From positions 1 through 64,000 of the forward strand of contig NZ_NFLI01000014.1 of NCBI RefSeq assembly GCF_002160825.1: 64,000 nucleotides of DNA, in the 5' to 3' direction. Numbering within the stretch: position 1 is the stretch's first letter; every line of letters begins with the position of its first letter. Both the position numbers and the translations under genes were made by a program. The stretch is from Lachnoclostridium sp. An131 (GTDB lineage: Bacteria; Bacillota; Clostridia; Lachnospirales; Lachnospiraceae). Positions 43,866 through 53,079 of this stretch are shown here, in pieces. Under the pieces are notes generated by a model. It was given only the letters and a program-made list of their open reading frames with translations, was not told where the DNA came from and did not search any database.

Positions 43866-44449
43866 CCGTTCTGCTCCTCCTTTCCCGCCGTTTCATTGTT
43901 CAGATTTTCTTTTTCCATATAGACCTTCAGCTTCTCCATTCCCTGTCGGAATCTGGATTTCACGGTAGACATTTTTGTATCCGTGATTTCCGCAATCTCC
44001 CGCAGCTTAAACCCGTCAAAGAAATAGAGCAGGATGGTTTCCCTCTGCACTTCCGAAAGACAGGCCAGCGCGTGCCGGACCAGCTCTCTCTGCTCAATCT
44101 GCTCAAACCGCCTGTCCTCCTCCTGGAGAAGCTCCAGGACTTCCTCCCCGGCAGTTTCCCGGGCAGCTTTCCGGAAATAATCAGTACATACGTTGGAAGC
44201 GATCCGGTAAAGCCAGGCTTTGAATTTTTTCTGTTCCGTATAAGCTTCCAGATAACGGAGCAGATGAAGGAAGGTTTCCTGGGTGCAGTCATAGGCCGCT
44301 TCCCTGCTTCCCGTCTTACAGCAGCAGAAGCGGAAAATTCCGTCATAATACCGTTCTATCAGCACATCCAGCCACTCTGTCTCTCCTCTCCGGACCCGGG
44401 CCGTAAGTTCACTGTCCTTTAATTGTGATCTCGAGCTTGTATCCTTCAT
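43862..44449 (-). CDS. ECF-type RNA polymerase sigma factor
   Basis: About 195 residues. Region 2 is seen in YYDGIFRFCCCKTGSREAAYD with the TQETFLHLLRYL segment. Region 4 has EVQRETILLYFFDGFKLREIA then MSTVKSRFRQGMEKLK. There is no region 1.1 or 3, as usual for ECF factors. The start at 44449 follows GAGG by ten bases; an ATG at 44467 is also possible. It heads an operon with a membrane protein and an ABC exporter, a typical cell-envelope stress arrangement. Cys-rich FRFCCC in region 2 is unusual. Confidence 0.9.
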   Translation of the reverse strand: MKDTSSRSQLKDSELTARVRRGETEWLDVLIERYYDGIFRFCCCKTGSREAAYDCTQETFLHLLRYLEAYTEQKKFKAWLYRIASNVCTDYFRKAARETAGEEVLELLQEEDRRFEQIEQRELVRHALACLSEVQRETILLYFFDGFKLREIAEITDTKMSTVKSRFRQGMEKLKVYMEKENLNNETAGKEEQNG

Positions 44450-44592
44450 TTCCCGTTTCCTCATCATTCCCGGAATACAGAAAGCGCATAAGCCTCCTGC
44501 CAGCCGGGGCAGTTTCCTTACATATACTATAACGCCAGTCCCCGAAAAAAGGATTTAAAATATTTTAAAATTCTTTCATTCTTTCCCGCTTC

Positions 44593-44621
44593 TTGTCTTG
44601 CCCCCGTATTCCTATTATAAT
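44593..44621 (+). promoter_or_regulatory. predicted promoter of the aldo-keto reductase gene
   Basis: TTGTCT (44593-44598) and a perfect TATAAT (44616-44621) are 17 bp apart on the plus strand, about 90 bp before the start codon. The divergent ECF sigma gene lies on the other side of the spacer. Confidence 0.6.
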
Positions 44622-44713
44622 CATATTGTCACTATCTTCTGCCGGCCCGGAAAACGGCAGAGCGCAGGCTGAATTTCCGGAAAAACTACATTTCAAACGA
44701 AAAGGAGAAGAAT

Positions 44714-45865
44714 ATGATGCAATACCGTGAGCTTGGCAATACCGGCCTGCTGGTCAGTGAAATCGGCATGGGCTGCGAAGGTTTCTCAGAGGACGAATGC
44801 AGAAATACCCGGCGTCTTTTTGACGCGGCGGAAGAACTGGGAATCAATTATTTTGATCTCTACACCTCGGACCCGAAAGTACGAGCCAATGTGGGTGAAG
44901 CCCTGAAAGGCCGCCGGGAAAAATTTTACATCCAATCTCATCTGTGCTCCGTCTGGAAGAACGGCCAGTATAAGCGCACCCGCAAGATTGCGGAAGTGAA
45001 GGCCGGCATGGAAGAAATGCTGTCCCTGCTGCAGACCGATTACATCGATGTGGGCATGATCCATTACTGCGATTCTCTGCAGGACTGGAAGACCATAGAA
45101 GAAGGGCCTGTACTCCAGTATGCCAGAGAACTTAAGGCTGCCGGAGTCATCCGTCACATCGGCTTAAGCAGTCACAACCCGGAAGCCGCCCTGGCCGCCG
45201 TAAGAAGCAGAGCCATCGAGGTCCTGATGTTCAGCGTGAATCCCTGCTACGACCTGCAGCCCGCGGGCGAGGACGTGGAAGAGCTCTGGAATGAGAAAAA
45301 TTACGAGGCTCATCTTGTCAACATGGACCCGGAACGCCAGGAGCTCTACGAGGTCTGTCAGAGAATGGGCGTGGGTGTCACCGTCATGAAGGCCTTCGGC
45401 GGCGGCGATCTCCTGGACGCTTCCCTGTCCCCTGCCGGAAAAGCGCTCACCGCCTGTCAGTGTCTCCATTACGCCCTGACACGTCCTGGTGTGGCCTGCG
45501 TCCTGGCCGGAGCCCATTCTGTGGAACAGCTCCGGGAAAGCGCCGCCTATGAGGAGGCCTCCGACGAAGAAAAGGATTACGCGGCAGCCTTTGCCGCCTT
45601 CCCGAATATCAGCTGGGAAGGGCACTGCATGTACTGCAGCCACTGCGCGCCCTGCCCCAAACAGATCGACGTGGCTTCTGTCACCAAGTTTCTGAACCTG
45701 GCAAAGGCCCAGGGAACGATCCCGGAGACCGTGCGGGAACACTATGAGCTGCTGCCCCATCATGCGGGAGAATGTATCGAATGCGGCGCCTGCGAGACAC
45801 GCTGTCCCTTCCAGGTGCCGATCATAGAAAATATGAAGAAGGCAAAAGAAGTGTTTGGAAAATAA
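44714..45865 (+). CDS. aldo-keto reductase with C-terminal 4Fe-4S domain
   Basis: 383 residues. The aldo-keto reductase barrel (about 1-285) begins YRELGNTGLLVSEIGMGCEG. The usual catalytic Asp/Tyr pair is present as FDLYTSD (Asp48, Tyr50 region); Lys and His equivalents are less clear. The C-terminal ~80 residues carry cysteine clusters CMYCSHCAPCP and CIECGACETRCP, typical of ferredoxin-coupled oxidoreductases of anaerobes. It is the only long plus-strand gene between 38 and 64 kb, with its own promoter and terminator. Substrate unknown. Confidence 0.92.
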   Translation: MMQYRELGNTGLLVSEIGMGCEGFSEDECRNTRRLFDAAEELGINYFDLYTSDPKVRANVGEALKGRREKFYIQSHLCSVWKNGQYKRTRKIAEVKAGMEEMLSLLQTDYIDVGMIHYCDSLQDWKTIEEGPVLQYARELKAAGVIRHIGLSSHNPEAALAAVRSRAIEVLMFSVNPCYDLQPAGEDVEELWNEKNYEAHLVNMDPERQELYEVCQRMGVGVTVMKAFGGGDLLDASLSPAGKALTACQCLHYALTRPGVACVLAGAHSVEQLRESAAYEEASDEEKDYAAAFAAFPNISWEGHCMYCSHCAPCPKQIDVASVTKFLNLAKAQGTIPETVREHYELLPHHAGECIECGACETRCPFQVPIIENMKKAKEVFGK

Positions 45866-45881
45866 TATATGATACTGATAT

Positions 45882-45922
45882 AAGGCAGGATAGAAAATCT
45901 GAGCTGTTTTCTTTCCTGCCTT
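45882..45922 (+). terminator. terminator of the aldo-keto reductase gene
   Basis: AAGGCAGGAtAGAAAA pairs with TTTTCTtTCCTGCCTT, about 16 bp after the stop. The run of T after the stem is short. Confidence 0.7.
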
Positions 45923-45970
45923 CTTCGTAAAACACTGTCAAACTATTTTATTGGATTCCCTTTTCCTGTA

Positions 45971-46011
45971 CCCTGAGTTGATAAAAGCGTAAACGCCTTA
46001 TCGACTCAGGG
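45971..46011 (-). terminator. hairpin at the end of the sugar operon
   Basis: CCCTGAGT-GATAA-GCG arms and their complements form a long interrupted stem ten bases after the PfkB kinase stop. There is no clear T-run on the minus strand, so it may work only together with the neighbouring hairpin. Confidence 0.6.
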
Positions 46012-46021
46012 CATTTCTGCA

Positions 46022-46909
46022 TCAAAGATAAAATTCTTTTATATAATCCAGCACATCCTGCCGGGTACCCCGGTATGGACCGGGCGTTTCCATTTTTAAA
46101 GACACGAGTGCCGTACAATAAAGGAGCGCTTCCTGTACGCTCTTTCCTTCCTGTCTTGCGGCGATATACCCGGCAAAGACAGTATCTCCCCGTCCGGTCC
46201 GTCCGGACAGATTTCTTGCTTTGATTGGACAGGTCAAAATTTCTTTTCCATCATAAACAAGCACTTCCGTATTGTGCGTAATTACAATTTCTTTAGCGCC
46301 CCAGGCATACAGCTGTCTTGCCGCTTCTGCGCGGTCAGACAGTCCGGTGATAATCTCAGCCTCCGCGGCATCGGTCTTGAAATAATCCATCAGCGGAAGA
46401 TATTTTTCCTTATCTTCCCAGTCATGAAATTTCATGGAGCTATCCGCTTCCACATGACGAAGCATACACTGCACATCCAAAGCTACTTTTCCATGCCGCG
46501 CGGCTTCTTCAAATAAGGGGCCGTCAAAATCCCCATATACCAGGCCCGCAAAGTGATATACCTTTGTATCTGCCTGAGGAATTTCTTCGAACCGAAACGG
46601 ATCACAGACGCCCAGAGAAGTACACTGACGCTTTTCTTTATCCGCGGTAAAATACTGATTGCGGATAGAACATGTGGAGGAAGAAGATTTCCAATACAGA
46701 TCTGCCTGAATTCCTTCAAACCTCTCTTTTATATCCGCATCCTTTTCATTTGATTTGCAGAAAACCGCCGTGCGGACTCCGCTACCGGCAGCGGCAAATC
46801 CGGAGGCAACTACCGCTCCTCCGATCTCCCTGCGCTCATTTCCCTGATAATCAATATTGTAATCAATGGACACCGGCCCAATGACCATTACATCATATGT
46901 TTTCTCCAT
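46022..46909 (-). CDS. PfkB-family carbohydrate kinase
   Basis: About 295 residues from the ATG at 46909, seven bases after GGAGG. A ribokinase-fold sugar/nucleoside kinase: an N-terminal GGAVVASGFAAA glycine segment and a C-terminal GRTGRGDTVFAGY that supplies the anion hole and the catalytic Asp (usual form DTTGAGD). It would phosphorylate a sugar or sugar derivative imported by the ABC system of the same operon. Substrate unknown. The start lies 15 bases into the end of the ATPase gene's coding region border, so the two are tightly coupled. It is the last gene of the operon. Confidence 0.88.
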   Translation of the reverse strand: MEKTYDVMVIGPVSIDYNIDYQGNERREIGGAVVASGFAAAGSGVRTAVFCKSNEKDADIKERFEGIQADLYWKSSSSTCSIRNQYFTADKEKRQCTSLGVCDPFRFEEIPQADTKVYHFAGLVYGDFDGPLFEEAARHGKVALDVQCMLRHVEADSSMKFHDWEDKEKYLPLMDYFKTDAAEAEIITGLSDRAEAARQLYAWGAKEIVITHNTEVLVYDGKEILTCPIKARNLSGRTGRGDTVFAGYIAARQEGKSVQEALLYCTALVSLKMETPGPYRGTRQDVLDYIKEFYL

Positions 46910-46923
46910 GGATACGCCTCCGG

Positions 46924-48096
46924 TCATGCCTGTACCCTTTCCAGGTTTTCTCCGGTTTCCCGGCTGAACACATGAGCAGTCTTTCCGTTAAATGAAAATC
47001 CGACTTTGCTGCCGAGCGAAAACGCCGCAGTCTCATCCAGATCTGTTATTGGTACAATCATAATGGTATCGGTGCCGCATGCTTTCAAATGCAGATGAAC
47101 CGCGCTTCCCATCATCTCGCTCACTTCCACCATACCGTCAATCTTTGCCTCTGTGCCGTCTGCCAGATGCAGATGTTCCGGTCTGACGCCCAGCGTAACC
47201 GGCCCTGCCTCTGCCTGATTTCTGGTCAGATTTTCCTGTTTCTCATCTGAAAGCGTTACACGGACATTTTCCAGTTCCACCGCATATTTTCCATTATTGT
47301 CTTTTACCAGTTCCGCGTCGTAGAAGTTCATCTGAGGCACTCCTATAAAGCCTGCCACAAATATATTTGCAGGATGGTTAAAGACTTCCTGAGGTGTGCC
47401 GATCTGCTGGATCTCCCCGTCTTTCATGATAACAATGCGGTCTCCCAGAGTCATAGCCTCCGTCTGGTCATGTGTCACATAAATAAATGTAGTATTGATT
47501 TTCTGACGAAGCTTAATAATTTCTGCGCGCATCTGGTTGCGCAGCTTCGCATCCAGGTTTGACAGCGGCTCATCCATCAGAAGTACTTTCGGTTCACGCA
47601 CAATAGCACGCCCGATTGCCACTCTCTGTCTCTGTCCGCCGGACAGCTGTTTCGGCTTCCGTCCCAGATACTGAGTAATCCCCAGAATCTCTGCCGCCTC
47701 ACGGACACGCTTATCAATCTCGTCTTTGGGAGTTTTTCTCAGTTTCAAAGGGAATGCCATGTTATCATAAATTGTCATGTGGGGATACAGCGCATAACTC
47801 TGGAACACCATGGCTATGTCACGATCCTTGGCCGGAACATCATTCACCTGCTCACCGCCGATGTACAAATCGCCTCCGCTGATTTCCTCCAGTCCGGCAA
47901 CCATTCGAAGCGTCGTCGATTTTCCGCATCCGGAAGGCCCGACCAAAACGATGAATTCTTTATCCTTAATATCAAGAGTAAAGTCCTGAACTGCCAGCAC
48001 GCCTTCATCTGTCACTTTCAGATTTGTATTTTTCCCCTTTTTCTGATCCAGGTCGGGGTAAACCTTCTTTATATGTTTCAGAATCACTTCTGCCAT
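46924..48096 (-). CDS. sugar ABC transporter ATPase (MsmK/UgpC type)
   Basis: 390 residues. Walker A is GPSGCGKST (53-61), the signature LSGGQRQR, Walker B VLLMDEPLSNLD, and the C-terminal OB-fold (about 255-385) contains VTLGVRPEHLHL. This is the CUT1-family ATPase that powers oligosaccharide importers. An unusual ~15-residue insertion (LDQKKGKNTNLKVTDEG) lies between the first strand and Walker A. It lies in the same operon as two permeases and a binding protein. ATPases of this type may also serve other importers. Confidence 0.95.
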   Translation of the reverse strand: MAEVILKHIKKVYPDLDQKKGKNTNLKVTDEGVLAVQDFTLDIKDKEFIVLVGPSGCGKSTTLRMVAGLEEISGGDLYIGGEQVNDVPAKDRDIAMVFQSYALYPHMTIYDNMAFPLKLRKTPKDEIDKRVREAAEILGITQYLGRKPKQLSGGQRQRVAIGRAIVREPKVLLMDEPLSNLDAKLRNQMRAEIIKLRQKINTTFIYVTHDQTEAMTLGDRIVIMKDGEIQQIGTPQEVFNHPANIFVAGFIGVPQMNFYDAELVKDNNGKYAVELENVRVTLSDEKQENLTRNQAEAGPVTLGVRPEHLHLADGTEAKIDGMVEVSEMMGSAVHLHLKACGTDTIMIVPITDLDETAAFSLGSKVGFSFNGKTAHVFSRETGENLERVQA

Positions 48097-48112
48097 AGTG
48101 ATTTTCCTCCTC

Positions 48113-49102
48113 TTACGATATATATTCTCCGGCCATGGGCTGCTCTCTGGCTACAATAAATCTCAGCGCCCGGTGCGGCGGCACTGTCTCTTTCGCTGTC
48201 GGAGGACAGTCTGAAAAATATTGTCTGATCCCTGCCTCTTCCAGCATATGCACCACATCCGGGTGAGCGCTCTCATATCTCCGATCGCTGGATGCGCAGC
48301 ATACTACTGCCTCCGGAGAAATCATTTCCAGAAGTTTTCTGCTGATACCGTCTTTTTGTCCATGGTGACCGATTTTAAACAAATGTGACTGCAGCTTATT
48401 CCGGGGTATGCCCCTATAACCATTGCAGTCCGTATCCCCCGGCAGCAAAACGCAGCGGTCCTGATACACAATCCGAAGAATCATACTGTAATTATTCATA
48501 CGGCTGTCCAGTCCGGAAAGCTTCTGAAGAAACTTCTTCGAATCCGGTTCCGCATACAGCTCCACCAAAGCTTCTTCCAGTTCTTCCTGTTCTCTTCCGG
48601 ACGGCGCCAGTATCTCCAGATATCCGTCTTCACCTACAAACATGCTCTGTCCACCCAGTACTTCGCGGATGGTTCCTCCTTGTTTCACAGTCTGAATGCA
48701 TAATTCTTTATAATCATTCAGCGCATGCAGGAACTTATCCTGAGACAGGTTCTGCGCCGTGGAAGTATCCAGAATTCTCATGTTTTCATAGAAAGAGACA
48801 GGAAGGGTCTGCCAGAACTCTCCGGGCGGCAGCAGCTGCGCCGCTTTCCGCATCCCACTGATATGATCCTCGTGAATATGCGTACATATCATCAAATCCA
48901 GATGCCCGATATTTTCTTTCCGCAGATATTCCCACACGGGAACACGTCCAGAAGAACGGTCTTCATATTCCTGCATTTCCGCGCTTCCGCCGTCAATCAG
49001 CGCCCGGAACATGCCCTCCTGGCGGGAAGCGTCCGGCATTTCCAGCAGAATCGCTTCCCCATAACCTACATTTAAAAACGTCAGTTTAATTTGTTCCATC
49101 AT
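48113..49102 (-). CDS. metallo-beta-lactamase-fold hydrolase (ComEC/Rec2-like)
   Basis: 329 residues. The metal-binding motif is THIHEDH (His75, His77, Asp79, His80), then ILRIVYQDRCVLLPGDTD (bridging Asp) and KIGHHGQKDG (last His), the layout of the ComEC C-terminal-like hydrolases. No signal peptide or membrane helix, so it is an intracellular stand-alone enzyme. It starts directly at the stop of the sugar permease (TAG-ATG), with no separate ribosome binding site, and precedes the ABC ATPase. A hydrolase of this class inside a sugar import operon is unusual. The substrate may be a phosphoester or lactone of the imported compound (inference). Confidence 0.87.
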   Translation of the reverse strand: MMEQIKLTFLNVGYGEAILLEMPDASRQEGMFRALIDGGSAEMQEYEDRSSGRVPVWEYLRKENIGHLDLMICTHIHEDHISGMRKAAQLLPPGEFWQTLPVSFYENMRILDTSTAQNLSQDKFLHALNDYKELCIQTVKQGGTIREVLGGQSMFVGEDGYLEILAPSGREQEELEEALVELYAEPDSKKFLQKLSGLDSRMNNYSMILRIVYQDRCVLLPGDTDCNGYRGIPRNKLQSHLFKIGHHGQKDGISRKLLEMISPEAVVCCASSDRRYESAHPDVVHMLEEAGIRQYFSDCPPTAKETVPPHRALRFIVAREQPMAGEYIS

Positions 49103-50005
49103 CTATTTAATTGCCCGTTTTATATAAAGACTGGACAAGAGCAGCACGATTACCGTCATAACAATGGCTCCGGCGCTTCCAAGGCCAAAATCAAATGTCT
49201 TGATTCCATAGTTATACAGATACTGTGTGATGGTAGCTGTACTATTGGCAGGGCCGCCCCCGGTCAGCAGATTCACTTTATCAAAGAGCCGGAAACTGTC
49301 AATCGTTCTCAGCAGCGCGCAGAGTGCCAGACTGCTTTTAATATTCGGGATTGTTACATAAAACAGTATTTTCAGTGACCCAGCTCCATCCATGCGGGCA
49401 GCTTCGTACTGATCCTGAGGTACCGACTGAAGCGCGGCATATAAGAGCAGAAAAACAAACGGCGCACACTGCCATACGTCAATAAGAACCAGCATGCCAA
49501 ATGCCGTATGTATATCGGAAAACCAGTTATAAACCGGAAGATGCCATGCTTCCAGTACCTGATTGACAATTCCGTAGTTTGGCGAAAGCATCATTCTCCA
49601 GATCAGGGCTACGGTAACTGTCGGAAGCAGATACGGGAGCAGAAGCAGTGTTCTCATGATCTTCTGTCCTTTACGCAGGCTGTTGACAAACAGCGCCAGC
49701 GCAAAACCTATCACCATCTCCAGAATCACTGTCAGCAGCGTAAACTTTACCGTATTCCAGACCGACTGCTGAAAATAAGAATCTGTCAGAAGATCCAGAT
49801 AATTCTTGACCCCTACTACTTCCGGGGCACTGTTCAACGCCCCCAGAAGATTGTAATCCGTGAAACTGTAAACCAGCGTAAAGATCAGCGGATAAGCCGT
49901 CATAACTGCCAGTATAATAACTGTAGGCGTGATCATGGCCGCGCTGAAGCGCTTTGTCTGCAGCTCAGCTCCTTTGGCTTTTTTTCTTCCCATCATAATC
50001 GCCAC
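49103..50005 (-). CDS. sugar ABC transporter permease (MalF/UgpA type)
   Basis: 300 residues with six membrane helices and the EAA loop of binding-protein-dependent permeases (YEAARMDGAGSLKILFYVTIP). It pairs with the second permease encoded upstream and with the CUT1 ATPase downstream. The gene starts seven bases after the binding-protein stop. Confidence 0.93.
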   Translation of the reverse strand: MAIMMGRKKAKGAELQTKRFSAAMITPTVIILAVMTAYPLIFTLVYSFTDYNLLGALNSAPEVVGVKNYLDLLTDSYFQQSVWNTVKFTLLTVILEMVIGFALALFVNSLRKGQKIMRTLLLLPYLLPTVTVALIWRMMLSPNYGIVNQVLEAWHLPVYNWFSDIHTAFGMLVLIDVWQCAPFVFLLLYAALQSVPQDQYEAARMDGAGSLKILFYVTIPNIKSSLALCALLRTIDSFRLFDKVNLLTGGGPANSTATITQYLYNYGIKTFDFGLGSAGAIVMTVIVLLLSSLYIKRAIK

Positions 50006-50012
50006 CCTGTCA

Positions 50013-51269
50013 TTACTCTGCCATCAGTTCTTCCAATGCCGCCTGCGCATCGTTCAATCCTTCTTCTACAGTCTTGGCGCCATTGATAATGTTGTCCATC
50101 TCAGAGCCCAGAGTTGTGTAGAATTCTGTCCACTGGGAAATTACCGGACGATATACACCACTTTCCAGTGCCTGGCAGACTACTTCATACTGAGGATATT
50201 CTGCAAGAACTTCTTCATCCTGAAGGCTGGAATAACGGCAGGGAACTCCGCCGGATGCCACTGTGCCATACTGCACTTCCGGATCCATCAGATAAGTAAG
50301 CAGCTCTGCCGCAAGCTCTTTGTTCTGACTGTTAGACGGAATCCCCAGGCACCAGATTCCATATACGTTTGCATTATATGCCTGCGCGTCATCCGTTGCT
50401 TTTCCGCTGAGCGCGATATAATCTGCCGCAGAATCTGCCGTAGGAGTATACCAGCCCGGCCATGCAATACCCATTGTCGCCGCTCCGGAATCTACAGATG
50501 CTACCAGGTCATCCTTCACCTGTGCCTCGCCGGTAGCAATCAGTTCCATATAATAATTCATCGCATTCACAAACGCTTCGCTGTTTACTGTCGGCTGATT
50601 ATTCTCATCTACCACCCATCCGCCATAGGAAAGAAGAATCGGAAGGAAATCTACCACCAGGTTATTCTGACTGTCTCCGCGGTAGATAAAGCCTTTCTTG
50701 CCGCTGGCCTGCGCCTTCTGGCAGATATCCAGAATATCAGCCAAAGAATCCACTGTATCCACAGTATATCCAGCTTCTTCCACATTTGCTTTATTCATCA
50801 TCAATACCGTTACATTTCCATAGTATGGAGCCAGATATGCATTGTCATCCACGTAGCAAATTGAAGTCGTAGCCTCAATAATATCATCATCCAGTTCATA
50901 TCCAAGCTCAGACAGATTGGCTAAAACACCGGCGTTTGTAAATTCCGCCATCCAGGAGCCGTCTACCATGCAGAGATCATATGCTCCCTGCGCGCTTGTA
51001 GCATTCAACGCTACGGAAGTATGCAGATCTTCCTCCGAAAGTTCCTGAACATCGATTGTTACATTATGCTCTTCTTCGAATGCCGGCAGACACTCTTTAA
51101 TCACGTCTGCATATACGCCGCCGCGCAGCGCGATGGACATCTGAGTCGTCCCGTCCTCTGCGGATGCATCTGCGCTTTCATTGTTGTTCCCGGAAGTGCT
51201 CCCGCCGCATGCTGTCAGAGAACACACAGTTACTCCAGCCAGAAGCAGCGCCAATAATCTTCTTTTCAT
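50013..51269 (-). CDS. extracellular sugar-binding lipoprotein
   Basis: About 418 residues from the ATG at 51269, nine bases after AGGAGG. The lipoprotein signal MKRRLLALLLAGVTVCSLTAC ends at the lipidated Cys near residue 21, followed by a Gly/Ser/Asn/Glu linker. The rest is a family 1 solute-binding protein (AFEEEHNVTIDVQELSEEDL ... GAATMGIAWPGWYTP, read as separate segments). It delivers a carbohydrate to the permease pair. Ligand not deducible. Confidence 0.93.
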   Translation of the reverse strand: MKRRLLALLLAGVTVCSLTACGGSTSGNNNESADASAEDGTTQMSIALRGGVYADVIKECLPAFEEEHNVTIDVQELSEEDLHTSVALNATSAQGAYDLCMVDGSWMAEFTNAGVLANLSELGYELDDDIIEATTSICYVDDNAYLAPYYGNVTVLMMNKANVEEAGYTVDTVDSLADILDICQKAQASGKKGFIYRGDSQNNLVVDFLPILLSYGGWVVDENNQPTVNSEAFVNAMNYYMELIATGEAQVKDDLVASVDSGAATMGIAWPGWYTPTADSAADYIALSGKATDDAQAYNANVYGIWCLGIPSNSQNKELAAELLTYLMDPEVQYGTVASGGVPCRYSSLQDEEVLAEYPQYEVVCQALESGVYRPVISQWTEFYTTLGSEMDNIINGAKTVEEGLNDAQAALEELMAE

Positions 51270-51317
51270 TATCATTTTCCTCCTAAATATCCAAAATATC
51301 TTTTCTGTCACAGCCCA

Positions 51318-52157
51318 TCAGCCCTTAACTGCTCCGCTGGAAAGTCCTGAAATCAAATAATTCTGAGCAAAAATTACAAACAGCGTAATCGGAATTACAG
51401 ATATGACTCCGCCTGCCGCTACCAGTCCGAAGTTCGTCAGGCTGTCCTCTGTATTCAGCAGCGCCAGCGCCAGCGGCACCGTATTGTTCATGGAACTGCG
51501 GGTAAAAATAACAGTGTAAGTATACTCATTCCATGCGTACATAAAAGAGAGCATCGCAACCGCCGCAATACCCGGCGCGACCAGAGGAAGCACGATTTTA
51601 TAAAACAGCTGCCATTCTGTCGCTCCATCCACCTTTGCGCTCTCTTCCACTTCATCCGGAAGTTCCTGGAAAAAGCTGAGCAGGAACCAGATAATAAGCG
51701 GTACGTTGATCAGGACACAGGCCAATAGTACCGGTATTTTCGTGTTTATCAATCCAATCTGGTTAAACATAATGTATAACGGGATGACGAATGCCACCGG
51801 AGGCAATACACGTATCAGTAAGACCCAGTAAGTCATTGGCTGTTTCAGTCCAAACTTAAAACGTCTTCGGGCGATTACATATGCCGCACAGATCCCTGCC
51901 AGCAGGGAAATAATCAATGAGCCAAAAGTCGTCTGAACACTGTTGAGAATCGCCTGACCAAATCCTTCATTTTGGAACAGGTCAGTAAAATATTCAAAGG
52001 TCAGCGACTGAGGAAGCAGAGAAACACTGCCTTCCATCTCGCTCGTCGGACGGATCGCCATAGCGATTAACCAGTAAATCGGAAAAAGAGCCAGGAACAG
52101 AAGCACCGCGCATCCAATTCCTTTTCCAATGGTACTGGCTTTCACACCCTTTTTCAT
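51318..52157 (-). CDS. sugar ABC transporter permease (MalG/UgpE type)
   Basis: 279 residues with six membrane helices. The EAA loop is VEESAKVDGATEWQLFYKIVLP, in two segments, and the C-terminus ends in the typical LSSGAVKG. GGAGG precedes the start. It is the first gene of the sugar operon, preceded by a ~66-bp control element that has a second copy upstream of the YczE-type gene. Confidence 0.93.
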   Translation of the reverse strand: MKKGVKASTIGKGIGCAVLLFLALFPIYWLIAMAIRPTSEMEGSVSLLPQSLTFEYFTDLFQNEGFGQAILNSVQTTFGSLIISLLAGICAAYVIARRRFKFGLKQPMTYWVLLIRVLPPVAFVIPLYIMFNQIGLINTKIPVLLACVLINVPLIIWFLLSFFQELPDEVEESAKVDGATEWQLFYKIVLPLVAPGIAAVAMLSFMYAWNEYTYTVIFTRSSMNNTVPLALALLNTEDSLTNFGLVAAGGVISVIPITLFVIFAQNYLISGLSSGAVKG

Positions 52158-52192
52158 TCTTCACAACTCCTCCTTTCAATAGTATGTGCTCA

Positions 52193-52258
52193 CCGCATTC
52201 TAATTTAGCACATCGAAAATTAATTTCTCTATCGTACTTCCGTAAACTCTTGTTAAAT
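52193..52258 (-). promoter_or_regulatory. duplicated control element, copy A (sugar operon)
   Basis: About 66 bp upstream of the first permease gene. By hand alignment roughly 70% of positions equal copy B at 53080-53146, including GTTAAAT, TTTCTCTATC, AATTTA and CCGC in the same order and spacing. On the minus strand it holds a TTAACA -35 candidate and GATAGAGAAA. It is probably a promoter plus operator for a shared regulator. Confidence 0.65.
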
Positions 52259-52326
52259 GGAAGGTAAAATCTGTATCATAATAACGTTTTATGTTAAAAT
52301 TTTGTAAAAGAAAGAAACAGCTGTTC

Positions 52327-53013
52327 TTACTTTCTGTCAACAAAACCGGTTGTCTTTTTCGGGTATTTCAACAACGGTTCGCTGACATGTGTCCGGAAAA
52401 ATTGAATCACCGGTCCATTAAAACAGGCATTGCAGATTGTTCCAAGTCCGATAATTGTCCACAGAGAATTTCCGGCCGCCAAGCAAAAAATAATTCCCAC
52501 GATTACCACGGTAATATCACTGCAGACTCTGGCGTACTGAAACGGAATCTTTCCATGCGTCAGTTTTTCCAGTAAAACCGCCACACTGTCATACGGAGAC
52601 ATCCCCATTTCAGCGACCATATAAAAGGCCACACCCAGACTAGCAAACAGGCACCCCAGAACCAGCGCTCCGATTCTAAGCGAAAAAGACATTTCCATGT
52701 GTGCAAGATCCTGTACCATCCAGCAGAAAAAATCTGCTCCATAACCCACAAATACCATGTTTACGATTGTGCCGGCTCCGATATATTCCCTGCCCTGAAA
52801 AAAAAGAATTACCAGAATAACCGCATTCATAATTAACTGCCAGGTTCCAAACTGCATATTCAGATATCCGCTGATCCCCAGATTCATGCAGGTAAAGGCA
52901 TCTACGCCAAATCCGCTCAATCTGTAAAGCCCTACACTTAGACTGATAAACAAAATCCCAGCCAGCATCATAATGATTCGTCTGACAAACATTTCATCTG
53001 ATTTTTTCATCAT
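52327..53013 (-). CDS. YczE/YyaS-type membrane protein
   Basis: 228 residues with about five to six membrane helices. The conserved family features GFGVDAFTCMNLGISG near the N-terminus and GMSPYDSVAVLLEKLTHGKI in the middle are typical of the YczE/YitT-like group. Role unknown; B. subtilis YczE affects bacillomycin/surfactin-type production. It lies upstream of the sugar operon in the same direction, separated by ~170 bp. Its upstream region carries copy B of the element that also precedes the sugar operon, which suggests joint control. Confidence 0.85.
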   Translation of the reverse strand: MMKKSDEMFVRRIIMMLAGILFISLSVGLYRLSGFGVDAFTCMNLGISGYLNMQFGTWQLIMNAVILVILFFQGREYIGAGTIVNMVFVGYGADFFCWMVQDLAHMEMSFSLRIGALVLGCLFASLGVAFYMVAEMGMSPYDSVAVLLEKLTHGKIPFQYARVCSDITVVIVGIIFCLAAGNSLWTIIGLGTICNACFNGPVIQFFRTHVSEPLLKYPKKTTGFVDRK

Positions 53014-53079
53014 AAACCTCCCCGTTTATCTACAGACCATTGTTAAACGACATCTATACATTTCAACAGCACCGTGCCG

